Shown one piece after another: positions 1-8,133 of a DNA stretch of 64,000 bases (its first letter is position 1; every line of letters begins with the position of its first letter). This DNA is from Ectobacillus panaciterrae DSM 19096 (GTDB taxonomy: Bacteria > Bacillota > Bacilli > Bacillales > Bacillaceae_G). Below the pieces are notes generated by a model. It was not told the origin of the DNA. It ran no database searches and was given only the letters and a program-made list of their open reading frames with translations. Location: contig NZ_KE387247.1 in assembly GCF_000430785.1 (NCBI RefSeq), positions 21,124 through 85,123 on the forward strand. The letters are read 5' to 3'. The translations under genes were made by a program, and so were the position numbers.

Positions 1-56
1 GGATTAGTACCAGTGCCTGGATTAGTACCAGTGCCTGGATTAGTACCAGTGCCTGG
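1..56 (-). repeat. 21-bp tandem repeats in the ponA C-terminal tail
   Basis: Nearly identical 21-bp units encode PGTGTNP repeated at least 2.5 times up to the window edge. They form the start of a flexible Gly/Thr/Pro tail outside the membrane. Such tracts change copy number by slippage, so the tail is probably strain-variable. Confidence 0.8.
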
Positions 57-2423
57 TGTTCCAGTTGTGCCGTCACCATTATTTGGTGTAGCAGGCTTTT
101 GCTCAGGTGCAGGGCTTCCTGTTATGGTAACAGTTGCAGTTGCAGCATTGCTCGATTTGCCGTTTGCTGTAGCCACAACAGAGAAGGAATAGCTGCTGCC
201 CGGTTTCACGCCGCTCAATGTAATGCTATTGCTCTTCGTAGATCCTAACGATGTTTTCGCACCGCCGTCTAATGTATAGCTTACATCAAATGCTACGTCT
301 TGTGTTTCGTCGGACTTTTGGTAAGACCAGCTTAATGAAATCGTGTTAGAAGCTTGGTCGTATTTTGCTTGCAAGCCGGCAGGAGCGTTTGGCTTTTCTT
401 GTGGCGTAACAGCTTTTTCACCGCCTGTAACGCCCAGTTCATTTCCGATTTTATAAACGCTGGACGGCTGTTCAAATGCAGATGTATCCGTACCGAATTT
501 ATCCATCATGCTTTTGAAGATATATTGTGAGATTTTTGTCGAATTGCCCCCAAGGTACATGTCTTCTCCGTTTTTTACGTACCCCGTCCAAACAGACATC
601 GTATATTGCGGTGTATATCCGACAAACCAACTGTCGTTTGTCGCGTTTGACGGATAACCATATTTACGAAGCACATCTTTCGGATAGTTCGTTGTTCCCG
701 TTTTTCCGGCTACATCAAGACGTCCGATATTTGCGGCTTGTCCTGTACCGGAGTGCACTACTGTACGAAGCATATCCGTTATCATGTATGCCGTGTAATC
801 GTTCATAACTCGTTTTTCCTTTGGCTTGAAGCTTACTTCTTTGCCATCCGGGAATACGACTTTCGTTACGAAATGCGGCTTAATATATACGCCGTCGTTG
901 CCGAAAGCGCTGTATGCGCCTGACATTTCGAGCGGGTTGACTTGGTTCGCCCCGATTGCGAATGACTCGAATACTTGCCCTTTATCAAAGGTGATGCCGA
1001 GGTTTTCCGCAAATGCTTTGGATTTATTAATGCCTACTTCACGCATTGTGAGAAGGGCAGGGATATTGTAAGATTGCTCCAACGCTTTTCGAATGGATAG
1101 CATGCCGTGGTATTGATTGTCCCAGTTCGAAATTTCAGCACCGGTGTCGTACTTTGTCGCTTTATCGTTAATCTGGTGGGACGTCGCCCATTTAAGATTC
1201 TCAATCGCAGGACCGTAGTCGAAAATCGGTTTGAACGTAGAACCTGGCTGACGGTCAATATCAATCGCATAGTTGCTGCCGCGGAATGTTCCTTTATTTT
1301 CTTTGCGGCCGCTTCCGATTGCGCGCACTTCACCAGTTTTCGTGTCTTGGAATACGAAAGCTGCCTGGAATTGGTCATTTGGATATTTAAAGCCATCTCC
1401 TGTTTCTGCAAGCTGATCTGCATACTTTTGTGCTTCAGGATCTAGCGTAGTATAAATAGATAAACCGTCAGTGCCGATATTTACATCTTTAAGCTGGCTT
1501 TCTACTTCTTTTGCTGCTGCATCCAAGAACGCCTGATAAGGCATTTCAGAGTTTGAAGAAGGATGAACGCCTTGGTCGACCGGTACCTTCATGGCATCTT
1601 CCATTTGCTGCTTAGAAATAACCCCTTGCTTATTCATTAATGTTAACACTAGATTTCTGCGTTTTGTCGCATCTGCTTTATGCTCCGGTTTGGAAGGATC
1701 ATATCTGTTCGGCCCTTGCGGCAAACCAGCAAGCATAGCCGCTTGCGGCAGTGTTATGTTTTTCAAGTCCTTTACATCAATGCCATAGTAGTTTTTAGCA
1801 GCCGCTGCAAGACCCCATGAGCTGTTGCCGAGGTTGATTTTATTTAAATACATTTCCAAAATTTCGTGCTTGGAATATTTTTGCTCCAGCTTATATGCCA
1901 AGTACCATTCCTGCACTTTACGCTTCAGCGTTTTATCCGGTGACAGGAAAGAGTTTTTAATAACCTGCTGGGTGATGGTGCTTCCGCCTTGAGAACCGAA
2001 GCCGCCTGTAAGGTTTTCAAAAATGGCTTTTGCTGTTCGTTTTATATCAATGCCGTGATGCTGATAGAACCGGGCATCTTCAGTTGATAAAAAGGCATCC
2101 TCAACCACTTTCGGAATTTGCTCATACGTAATAGGAGTTCGCTTTTGTACACCGTATTCATGTATAAAGTTTCCGTTTTTATCATAAAATTTGGTCGATG
2201 CAGGGTCGGCCAGTTTAGAGTCATCTATTTTTGGCGCATCTTTAATCATGGCAAAGAAAGTAGCAACTCCTGCTCCAAGTGTAACTATACCAATCAGTAA
2301 GCAGGCTACCAAGAATTTTTTGAAGAACGAACCTTTCTTGCGCGGTTTTTTGTTGTTTTGCTGTTCTTGCTTTACTTTTTCTGCTTGTTTACGTTCTTCA
2401 CGAGAACGATAATTATCTGACAT
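1..2423 (-). CDS. ponA: Class A penicillin-binding protein 1A (partial, C-terminal end outside window)
   Basis: Bifunctional peptidoglycan synthase of the cell envelope. Reading from the right, a Lys/Gln-rich cytoplasmic tail (about 35 residues, ending KKGSFFKK) is followed by one membrane anchor, then the GT51 glycosyltransferase domain with its EDARFYQHHGID and GSTITQQ motifs, then the transpeptidase domain. The C-terminus carries an FN3-like domain (about 124-380 in the window) and a low-complexity tail of PGTGTNP repeats that runs off the left edge. The start ATG at 2423 has an AGGAG site just upstream. recU lies next to it on the same strand but upstream in transcription, as in B. subtilis, where recU and ponA form an operon. 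The stop codon is not in the window. Length and tail repeat number are therefore unknown. Confidence 0.95.
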   Translation of the reverse strand, partial: MSDNYRSREERKQAEKVKQEQQNNKKPRKKGSFFKKFLVACLLIGIVTLGAGVATFFAMIKDAPKIDDSKLADPASTKFYDKNGNFIHEYGVQKRTPITYEQIPKVVEDAFLSTEDARFYQHHGIDIKRTAKAIFENLTGGFGSQGGSTITQQVIKNSFLSPDKTLKRKVQEWYLAYKLEQKYSKHEILEMYLNKINLGNSSWGLAAAAKNYYGIDVKDLKNITLPQAAMLAGLPQGPNRYDPSKPEHKADATKRRNLVLTLMNKQGVISKQQMEDAMKVPVDQGVHPSSNSEMPYQAFLDAAAKEVESQLKDVNIGTDGLSIYTTLDPEAQKYADQLAETGDGFKYPNDQFQAAFVFQDTKTGEVRAIGSGRKENKGTFRGSNYAIDIDRQPGSTFKPIFDYGPAIENLKWATSHQINDKATKYDTGAEISNWDNQYHGMLSIRKALEQSYNIPALLTMREVGINKSKAFAENLGITFDKGQVFESFAIGANQVNPLEMSGAYSAFGNDGVYIKPHFVTKVVFPDGKEVSFKPKEKRVMNDYTAYMITDMLRTVVHSGTGQAANIGRLDVAGKTGTTNYPKDVLRKYGYPSNATNDSWFVGYTPQYTMSVWTGYVKNGEDMYLGGNSTKISQYIFKSMMDKFGTDTSAFEQPSSVYKIGNELGVTGGEKAVTPQEKPNAPAGLQAKYDQASNTISLSWSYQKSDETQDVAFDVSYTLDGGAKTSLGSTKSNSITLSGVKPGSSYSFSVVATANGKSSNAATATVTITGSPAPEQKPATPNNGDGTTGTPGTGTNPGTGTNPGTGTN

Positions 2424-2486
2424 TATCTTTCTCCTACCTTTCACTTTCTAAAAAAAGTCAAGACATGAACTTTATTGATGACTTTA

Positions 2487-3089
2487 TCATGAAAAATAAA
2501 GCATGTCTAGTATGCGAAGATAATCGATGCGCGGATGATAACCTGATGGTAACATATGTCCGAACGTTTCGATTTCTTGCTTTGTAATCGACTTTCGCCC
2601 GCCTTCTTGCTGTCGATTCCAGAATTGAATCACATATTTGCCTTCGAGGAAATAAATCTGATCATGATACGAAAATTTAATAATAACGAAGGCGATTCCA
2701 TCGTGATGCAGCACTTGGTTTATATGCTCAATTTGATGCGGATGAAAGTTTTGCAGAGGAAAGCTTGTTTTGTTCTGTGTTTCCTTTGCTTCAAAATCCA
2801 CGTATTTCCCCTTATAGACGCCGTTGTAGTCAGTTGTAGAAGGCTGTTTGAAGTACGCTTCTTTAATGACAGCCGCGCTTCGCTGCGGGTAATCAACCTT
2901 TACAACTTGAAGCGGAATCGGCTTTTTATGAATACAAGCAACGCCGCCCGCAAGATAATATTGATTCGTATCATTTAGTTCCTCTTCTAAAGACATACCT
3001 CTGTTACTATAAGTATGTTTTTTTACCGGCGGGTTATGAGCGGCCTCTTGCTTTGTATACCTTTTGCCGTTCGGGTAACGGATTGTCAT
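2487..3089 (-). CDS. recU: Holliday junction resolvase RecU
   Basis: A 200-residue protein of the usual RecU length, cutting four-way DNA junctions during recombination and chromosome segregation. Visible signatures are the N-terminal MTIRYPNGK, the nuclease core with [18 protein letters not shown] (Asp and Glu/Lys metal-site residues), and a C-terminal [14 protein letters not shown] segment. A GGAG ribosome site precedes the ATG at 3089. It lies directly upstream of ponA on the same strand (63 bp gap), the conserved recU-ponA pairing of Firmicutes, and is divergent from yppC. Confidence 0.95.
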   Translation of the reverse strand: MTIRYPNGKRYTKQEAAHNPPVKKHTYSNRGMSLEEELNDTNQYYLAGGVACIHKKPIPLQVVKVDYPQRSAAVIKEAYFKQPSTTDYNGVYKGKYVDFEAKETQNKTSFPLQNFHPHQIEHINQVLHHDGIAFVIIKFSYHDQIYFLEGKYVIQFWNRQQEGGRKSITKQEIETFGHMLPSGYHPRIDYLRILDMLYFS

Positions 3090-3205
3090 CGCTCGTCCAC
3101 TCCAGCTTAAGAATTACTTACAAAGGTGATTATATCAAAAAACAGACAAAATAGGTCATAAAGTTTTGCGTACAAACAGGGAAAGATAGAAACGAGGTGG
3201 ATAAA

Positions 3206-4222
3206 GTGACACGTTTTTATGCAGATTATGATCAAATCCGCAAACGCAGGCAAACCATTTTTTGGACATCTGAAGAAAAAAAGATTACAGAAGAAATAGG
3301 GCAAATCACGAGGCTCGGGAATATAGATAATATTTCTCGTACGCATACATATAAGGAATATTATAGAAGAAATCAAGAAATTCAATGGGCGTTTCTCGCA
3401 AGTATGGTATCGCGCAACGCAGGCTGGAATATGACAGATTTAGAAGGAAATTACTATCCGAAGGTATTATCAAAGGAAGTAAGAAAACGATTGTTTTTGA
3501 CATATGAGAGAGCAAATTGGTTCATCTTTTCCGATGCGTATCCGCAATTACTGCTGTATGAGTACTCTGTAAGAATGAAACAGCCTCTATTTCATTTACT
3601 GGGGGCTTTTTCCGTTTCTGTTTTTATGGAGGCGGAGTGGGAGCGGTTTTGGGAGGAGAAGGATAAGAATCGTTTGATAACAGCTCTCATTATGAATGAA
3701 CAGCACGTGATTCAAAAGCCGGTCATTGAGCATCCATATTTTCAAAAGCATGTATTTCATTCTCTTTTGTTCAAATTTCAAGAGATTTTTCATTTTAGCT
3801 CCGTGCTGTTTCCAACTACAGCTGGAAAATTGTATGGGTTTTCTGTTCATGAATTCATTTATCCGGTAAAAAGAGTAGAGCTTGGCAAAAAGCTGGCATG
3901 GATTTTATTTCACCCGGATTATTATAAAGCATTTTGGCAGTTTTCCGAAGAAACTGTACACACAGGATCACGTGTCGATTATGAGCAGTATTTTTCATTT
4001 TCCAAGGAACAGGATACACCTTATTTGCGAGATGTCTATCCGGTCGTTCCGCATCAACGGCATATAAATGAAGATTGGTTTAAGGAAAGCGATGAAGTCT
4101 TCTCATTGTTTTCTCCCGTTTCTAATCAACAGAAATTTGATCTGACAGAGTGGTTTTTAATCAAGCAAAAACAGTTGCATATCTTCACAGTTTTTGATAA
4201 AATTTTAAATTTAGAGGATTAA
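3206..4222 (+). CDS. yppC: DUF2515 family protein YppC
   Basis: A 338-residue protein of the DUF2515 family, conserved next to recU in Bacillus; its biochemical role is unknown. The sequence is soluble-looking, rich in aromatic residues, with a YRRNQEIQWAFLASMVSRNAGW segment near residues 60-80 typical of the family, and a C-terminal EWFLIKQKQLHIF stretch. I prefer the GTG at 3206 because GAGGTGG sits 8 bases upstream; a GTG at 3197 overlaps that site. It is divergent from recU and ends in a strong terminator. Confidence 0.85.
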   Translation: MTRFYADYDQIRKRRQTIFWTSEEKKITEEIGQITRLGNIDNISRTHTYKEYYRRNQEIQWAFLASMVSRNAGWNMTDLEGNYYPKVLSKEVRKRLFLTYERANWFIFSDAYPQLLLYEYSVRMKQPLFHLLGAFSVSVFMEAEWERFWEEKDKNRLITALIMNEQHVIQKPVIEHPYFQKHVFHSLLFKFQEIFHFSSVLFPTTAGKLYGFSVHEFIYPVKRVELGKKLAWILFHPDYYKAFWQFSEETVHTGSRVDYEQYFSFSKEQDTPYLRDVYPVVPHQRHINEDWFKESDEVFSLFSPVSNQQKFDLTEWFLIKQKQLHIFTVFDKILNLED

Positions 4223-4252
4223 AAAAGCAAGAGATTCACTCTTGCTTTTTTG
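4221..4252 (+). terminator. Rho-independent terminator after yppC
   Basis: AAAAAAGCAAGAG pairs with CTCTTGCTTTTTT around a short loop directly after the yppC stop codon. Confidence 0.85.
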
Positions 4253-4318
4253 TGAAGGTATGAAAGTGCGGATGTTTTTGTTTCGGAGCTGAACGAGCCG
4301 GCTTCGCTTTTCTTGATG

Positions 4319-4438
4319 TCCAGCTCCGCCGGCTAGGCACTCCCGCCTAAGAACCTCCACCACAAAAAGGCAAAAAGCGCCTTTTAGGGCGGAGAACCTT
4401 TGGCTCTGTGCCTGAACGAGCCGGCTCCGCTTTTCTTA
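4319..4438 (-). repeat. Nested palindromic repeat, copy A (with partial copy at 4283-4318)
   Basis: One of six or more related units in the window (others near 27.1, 30.9 and 31.5 kb). On the minus strand it reads AAAAGCGG, GCCGGCT, an AGGCAC arm, CCAAAGGTTCTCCGCC, AAAAGGCG, then the complementary arms, ending GTGCCTAGCCGGCGGAGCTGG. It is non-coding and lies between yppC and sspM, on the side of the sspM stop codon. Confidence 0.8.
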
Positions 4439-4439
4439 T

Positions 4440-4550
4440 TTATGTAGCAGGAAAGTTAGGTCCGTCAAGTTTTGGGTTTCCTGTTTGCGGCGCGTTTCGT
4501 TTTTGTTTGTTCTCCTGCTCTTTTTTCTGTTGTTCTTTGCTTTTTTCCAT
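4440..4550 (-). CDS. sspM: Small acid-soluble spore protein, SspM-like
   Basis: A 36-residue Lys/Gln-rich basic protein that starts MEKSKEQQKKEQ and ends KLDGPNFPAT. The C-terminal KL-GPN-P-T pattern matches B. subtilis SspM, a minor spore protein made in the forespore. GGAGGTG lies 8 bases before the ATG at 4550. Its position between yppC and yppD is where sspM sits in B. subtilis, which supports the assignment. The protein is below usual gene-caller length limits and easily missed. Confidence 0.75.
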   Translation of the reverse strand: MEKSKEQQKKEQENKQKRNAPQTGNPKLDGPNFPAT

Positions 4551-4716
4551 CTTAAACACCTCCCATCCGTATTGTAGCCATCTTTGCTGAATTCATACCA
4601 GCGAGAAAAACCGCTTTCTTTGCCGAATGAAAACTAGTTTTGTCATACAAGAAGGGAGTGCTTTCGCTTAAGTAGAATGTATGTAGCAATGAAAGGCAAA
4701 AAGGGAGGTATCGGTT

Positions 4717-4965
4717 ATGAAGGTAGTTCCTAAGGAGAGTGTGATGAAACAAATTGAAGAGCTTGTCAGTACTCTTGATTTGCTGGAAATGAATATAACA
4801 CTGCGTGTAAATCATACTATTAAACACAAAGAAGACGATGTGCTGGACGGGACAGAAATTATTCATGCACATGTTGCTCATATGGAGGCAAAAATGGTTC
4901 GCCATTTAGAAGAAGGGAATTGGCTGAAAAGCGCGATCTCCTTGCATGCATTGGCAGTGATGTAA
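4717..4965 (+). CDS. yppD: YppD-like conserved small protein
   Basis: An 82-residue helical protein with AAAAAGGGAGG upstream of the ATG. It has no recognisable catalytic motif; the sequence suggests a small helical bundle with several His and Met residues in the middle (EIIHAHVAHMEAKM). It is assigned by position: it precedes yppE by 13 bp in the same order as in B. subtilis. Function is unknown. Confidence 0.7.
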   Translation: MKVVPKESVMKQIEELVSTLDLLEMNITLRVNHTIKHKEDDVLDGTEIIHAHVAHMEAKMVRHLEEGNWLKSAISLHALAVM

Positions 4966-4978
4966 AGAAGGTGAAAAT

Positions 4979-5326
4979 GTGAAACATACGGAAGAACTTT
5001 TGGAACTTACCGCTCAGCTCCTTGCTTGGAATGAGCGTACCATGCAAATATTTCAGAAGCGGACGGAAAGAGAAACCGATTTTTATACTGAAGTGAAACC
5101 ATTTGTTGAGAAATTGGATGCAGCAGCAGAGAAATGGAAAGAGACGGCGGAACTGTGGATAAGCGAAGAGAAGCCCAAATACATTCATAGTGTACAAATT
5201 CAGCAAACCTACGACAATCTGCAGCGCAGTGCCGTGGAATGCTTCATGCCTCAAACAAAAGAAAAACGTTTTAATGAGACGCATCAAGCAATTGAATACG
5301 TGCTGAACAGTATACTGGAGTTTTAA
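4979..5326 (+). CDS. yppE: YppE family protein (DUF1798)
   Basis: A 115-residue, mostly helical protein of the YppE/DUF1798 family, a four-helix bundle of unknown role. GTG start at 4979 with AAGAAGGTGA just upstream. The conserved segment EKWKETAELWISEEKPKYIH lies near residues 45-65. It forms a short operon with yppD and ends in a bidirectional terminator shared with yppF. Confidence 0.85.
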   Translation: MKHTEELLELTAQLLAWNERTMQIFQKRTERETDFYTEVKPFVEKLDAAAEKWKETAELWISEEKPKYIHSVQIQQTYDNLQRSAVECFMPQTKEKRFNETHQAIEYVLNSILEF

Positions 5327-5341
5327 TGATAGTAAAAAAAG

Positions 5342-5369
5342 AAAAAAGAGAGGAAGCTCCTCTCTTTTA
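5342..5369. terminator. Bidirectional terminator between yppE and yppF
   Basis: AAAAAGAGAGGA pairs with TCCTCTCTTTT; A-tracts and T-tracts on both sides allow it to serve both converging genes. Confidence 0.8.
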
Positions 5370-5579
5370 TTATGAATTCCTTTGTATAATTCCTTCTAAC
5401 ATGTAATCCGGTTTTTTTGCACCAATTGCTTCTAATTCGCGAACTACATTTCGATATTGTGCCAGCCCCATTTCTCCCCGTAAATAACGCTGCCCGGCAA
5501 AATCCAACAACTCATTCATATCCGCCGGCTCATACTGCTTGATTCCGACAAAGATAATACGTAACTCCCCTAGTGTCAT
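5370..5579 (-). CDS. yppF: YppF-like protein
   Basis: A 69-residue protein beginning MTLGELRIIF and carrying the conserved DMNELLDFAGQRYLRGEM pattern of YppF proteins; function unknown. The ATG at 5579 is preferred over upstream codons because a GGGGG ribosome site lies 8 bases before it. It converges on yppE, as in B. subtilis gene order. Confidence 0.75.
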   Translation of the reverse strand: MTLGELRIIFVGIKQYEPADMNELLDFAGQRYLRGEMGLAQYRNVVRELEAIGAKKPDYMLEGIIQRNS

Positions 5580-5705
5580 TATTTTACCCCCTTGAGAAGA
5601 ATGCTCTTCTACTTTCATCGTAGCATAAAAATGTAATTTTCATTAATTTTTAAAAATTTAGACTTCCGACAAGGATAGACATGAATAGATTCTTACATGA
5701 ACATC

Positions 5706-5749
5706 CCCCACTTACCGTTACACACCATTCACACGCTTGAAGTGGGGGT
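5706..5749. other. Hairpin CCCCCACTT...AAGTGGGGG in intergenic DNA
   Basis: A perfect 9-bp inverted repeat around a 26-base loop, between yppF and yppG, with no T-run. The stem resembles transposon-end hairpins of the IS200/IS605 type but no tnpA or tnpB remnant is visible nearby. Confidence 0.45.
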
Positions 5750-5856
5750 ATTCTCGCCTAATTTATGATAAATTGTTACGAGTAAATGTTAAAGAGGTTA
5801 CACATTCGCCCGCTTCTTTTCATATTCTAATGTGAAAAGAAATACGAGGAGGGAAT

Positions 5857-6228
5857 ATGATGTTTCCAAATCAAGAAAGACCATATACGTTATATAACAT
5901 GCATCCGTTTGAGCCGTATCAAACAAATCAAATGAATTATTACCAGCCGTTTCAAGTATCTTACATGAATCAGCAGCCTGCTTTCTACCCGCCGCAAAAT
6001 CCATATCAGCAGACACCGTGGAATCCATATAAGCCATACCCGACAGCAAACAAGCAAAACTATAAAAAACAGCCCCAAGGCCAGTTCTCCAATATCGTTT
6101 CACAATTTAAAACAGCGGACGGGAACTATGATATTAATAAAATGATGAATACAGCGGGGCAAATGATGAATGCGATGAATCAAGTTACAGGGCTTGTTAA
6201 GCAGGTGGGAGGCTTTTTTGTAAGGTAA
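5857..6228 (+). CDS. yppG: YppG-like, Tyr/Pro/Gln-rich protein
   Basis: A 123-residue protein. The first 80 residues are low-complexity Tyr, Pro, Asn and Gln (many YQ, PY and QQ pairs), like spore-coat proteins and YppG of B. subtilis. The C-terminus (SNIVSQFKTADGNYDINKMM to VGGFF) is an ordered helical tail conserved in the family. GAGGAGGG lies before the ATG. A role in the spore surface is inference from composition only. Confidence 0.75.
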   Translation: MMFPNQERPYTLYNMHPFEPYQTNQMNYYQPFQVSYMNQQPAFYPPQNPYQQTPWNPYKPYPTANKQNYKKQPQGQFSNIVSQFKTADGNYDINKMMNTAGQMMNAMNQVTGLVKQVGGFFVR

Positions 6229-6230
6229 TG

Positions 6231-6259
6231 AAAGAGCAACACCAAGGTTGCTCTTTTTT
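6231..6259. terminator. Bidirectional terminator yppG / GntR gene
   Basis: AAAGAGCAAC pairs with GTTGCTCTTTTTT around six bases; it separates two converging genes. Confidence 0.85.
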
Positions 6260-6265
6260 CTTCCT

Positions 6266-7018
6266 TTATATATAGATTAGACGTTTTAGATCCGCGTCTC
6301 TTGCAAGCTCGTGAATAAATTTATATCGATCGGCACGATAAGTGGAAATAACATATTCAAACGGTGTTCCATTAGCTAAATAGGAGGTTCGTTTCATACA
6401 TAATACAGGAGCCCCGTATTCTATTTGCAGAGAATTTGCTTGCAGTTTGTCAGCAATAGAAGCTTCTATTTCTTGCTGGGCGAATTGGATAGTGTAGCCG
6501 AGCTTCTGTTCTATATGACGATACAAAGATTGATGAACGATATCTTCTGTAAGTCCTATAAGCAGATTGGCAGGAACGTAAGTTGTTTCAATTGCCATGG
6601 GCAAATCATCTGCTAAGCGAATTCGCCGAATCTCGTATACAGGCGTATACTCCTTAAGGTGTAGAGCTTGCGCAGCGCTATAGTCTGCAGGAGTAATTGT
6701 GAAGTCAAGGAATACATTGGACGGCTTCATGCCCCTGCCTGTCATATCTTCTGTAAAGCTCGTTAATCCAGTTAAAGTTTGTTCTATTTTTTGATTGCCG
6801 ACAAATGTTCCTCTGCCTTTTTTCCTGTATAAATATCCTTGCAGTACGAGGTTATTCAGCGCTTGCCGGACTGTCATGCGGCTTATTTGATAGAGCTCCG
6901 CATACTCGCGTTCTGAAGGGATCATCTGGTTGGTCTGTAACTCTCCGCTTTCAATTTGATGTTTGATGTGTTCTAATAGCTGATGATATATAGGAATTGG
7001 CGAATGCTTGTTAATCAA
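6266..7018 (-). CDS. GntR/HutC-family regulator, NagR (YvoA)-like
   Basis: A 250-residue transcription regulator. Residues 1-75 form the winged helix (PSEREYAELYQISRMTVRQALNNL), and residues 95-240 form a UTRA ligand-binding domain. The fold-wide similarity, including RKKGRGTFV and GLTSFTEDM-RGM, is closest to NagR of B. subtilis, which senses amino-sugar phosphates. TTG start at 7018 with GGAGG seven bases upstream. No nag genes adjoin it, so it acts on distant targets or is a paralogue with another ligand; the effector is not provable from sequence. Confidence 0.85.
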   Translation of the reverse strand: MINKHSPIPIYHQLLEHIKHQIESGELQTNQMIPSEREYAELYQISRMTVRQALNNLVLQGYLYRKKGRGTFVGNQKIEQTLTGLTSFTEDMTGRGMKPSNVFLDFTITPADYSAAQALHLKEYTPVYEIRRIRLADDLPMAIETTYVPANLLIGLTEDIVHQSLYRHIEQKLGYTIQFAQQEIEASIADKLQANSLQIEYGAPVLCMKRTSYLANGTPFEYVISTYRADRYKFIHELARDADLKRLIYI

Positions 7019-7256
7019 CGAAAATCCTCCTTTACAATCCTGTCTCTTTCCATTATTTTAGAGTACGCAAAACTGTTGAGCAATGCCTTCTGCTGCTTTT
7101 TTGTGTAAGAAACAAAAAATATTTAAAAAAAGAATAAATATTGAAAATTCAGAATATAAAAACTTTATTTTCGTTCTATAAAATAGTTGTCTGTCCTCCG
7201 ATTCCGATTTAAAATTATGTCTTGTGTAGACTATTGATAATGGAGAGGAAAAAAAC

Positions 7257-7355
7257 GTGAAGAAAGCAATTTTATATCTGTTCTTTGCGATGGTGACGTT
7301 AACGTTTTTGGTTTTTACGAGTTTTAAGCATATTTTGTACACTATTTTCTCATAA
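7257..7355 (+). CDS. 32-residue single-span membrane peptide
   Basis: A GTG-started ORF (MKKAILYLFFAMVTLTF...) with GGAGAGG upstream. Two Lys residues precede one hydrophobic span of about 20 residues and a short tail. It sits just upstream of the CotD-like gene. It has the look of a genuine small membrane protein, possibly a sporulation gene by context; no family is recognised. Confidence 0.55.
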   Translation: MKKAILYLFFAMVTLTFLVFTSFKHILYTIFS

Positions 7356-7394
7356 CAAATAGGTATTTGTATCAGTCATGTACTATATCTCTGT

Positions 7395-7403
7395 CATATT
7401 GTA
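7395..7403 (+). promoter_or_regulatory. Possible sigma-K type -10 element upstream of the CotD-like gene
   Basis: CATATTGTA fits the sigma-K -10 pattern CATANNNTA and lies 39 bases before the ATG. The expected -35 AC element is not convincingly placed, so this is a weak call supported mainly by the coat-protein identity. Confidence 0.35.
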
Positions 7404-7441
7404 AAGTGTAACCACATTATGATGGAGAGGAGAAAAAAACT

Positions 7442-8071
7442 ATGTATTGTAAGCCTTGTTTTGGAGGCCCTTATGGGGCGCCTTCTTATGTTTCACCGGC
7501 TGCAATAGGTCCTGTTGCAACAACACCGCCTATAGTGCACCCGTCAAAGTATTGTGAAACTCACACATTTTCTGCAACGGTCGTACCACACATTCATCCA
7601 ACGCATAACACATTAGTTAACCATCAAATGATTCAAAATCAGCACTACTTCCCGCAAACACAATCTGCAGTAAATACAGTGCAGCAAACAAATGTTCCTG
7701 GCTTTGGTCCTACGCCTTATGGTCCAGGAGCAGGTTTTGGCCCAGGAGCAGGCTTTGGCCCAGGAGCAGGCTTTGGCCCAGGAGCAGGCTTTGGCCCAGG
7801 AGCAGGCTTTGGTCCAGGAGCAGGCTTTGGTCCAGGAGCAGGCTTTGGTCCAGGAGCAGGCTTTGGCCCAGGAGCAGGTTTTGGCCCAGGACCACAAGTG
7901 GCAGGTGCTATGGCAGGTCCAAGTGGGATGCCAGGCGGAATGCCAGGTGGAATGCCAGGCGGAATGCCAGGCGGAATGCCAGGCGGAATGCCAGGTGGAA
8001 TGCCAGGAATGGTGGCAGGAGCAGGAACTGGAAATATGGGACCTAGCGTTGGTGGCATGTTCAAAAAGTAA
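7442..8071 (+). CDS. CotD-like spore coat protein with long Gly-rich repeat extension
   Basis: A 209-residue protein. Residues 1-75 carry the CotD pattern: a Cys/Gly/Pro start ([12 protein letters not shown]), then [17 protein letters not shown] and [11 protein letters not shown], the His-rich inner-coat signature. After it come nine GPGAGF repeats (residues about 94-147) and then SGMP plus six GGMP repeats (about 161-188), ending in a short tail. GGAGAGGAG precedes the ATG. B. subtilis CotD is much shorter and lacks these repeats. The protein should sit in the inner spore coat; the repeats may give an elastic or adhesive extension (inference). Confidence 0.85.
   Translation: MYCKPCFGGPYGAPSYVSPAAIGPVATTPPIVHPSKYCETHTFSATVVPHIHPTHNTLVNHQMIQNQHYFPQTQSAVNTVQQTNVPGFGPTPYGPGAGFGPGAGFGPGAGFGPGAGFGPGAGFGPGAGFGPGAGFGPGAGFGPGAGFGPGPQVAGAMAGPSGMPGGMPGGMPGGMPGGMPGGMPGGMPGMVAGAGTGNMGPSVGGMFKK
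7721..7882 (+). repeat. 9 x 18-bp tandem repeat (GPGAGF) in the CotD-like gene
   Basis: Nine in-frame 18-bp copies differing only at synonymous third positions (GGT/GGC, CCA, TTT). The uniformity suggests recent expansion or gene conversion. Confidence 0.95.
7934..8005 (+). repeat. 6 x 12-bp tandem repeat (GGMP) in the CotD-like gene
   Basis: Six 12-bp units GGC/T-GGA-ATG-CCA directly after one variant SGMP unit; only the first Gly codon varies. Confidence 0.95.
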
Positions 8072-8077
8072 GGAACT

Positions 8078-8104
8078 AGAACTAGCTTCGGCTGGTTCTT
8101 TTCT
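8078..8104 (+). terminator. Terminator after the CotD-like gene
   Basis: AGAACTAGC-TTCG-GCTGGTTCT followed by TTTC; one G-T pair in the stem, stable tetraloop. Confidence 0.8.
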
Positions 8105-8133
8105 TATGTGTAAGCTAAAGAAGGGTGAGGCAA

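Noticed and set aside
314-340. RxxD string in the PelD tail (near 51074-51085) as a c-di-GMP site
   Set aside because: The site needs a GGDEF-type fold, which is absent; a four-residue pattern occurs by chance. Coordinates given are residue numbers.
1034-1445. Open frames on both strands inside ponA
   Set aside because: ponA transpeptidase sequence continues through the region in its own frame.
7721-7882. Tandem repeats considered as a CRISPR array
   Set aside because: Units are contiguous with no spacers and are in frame with a protein; no cas genes nearby.
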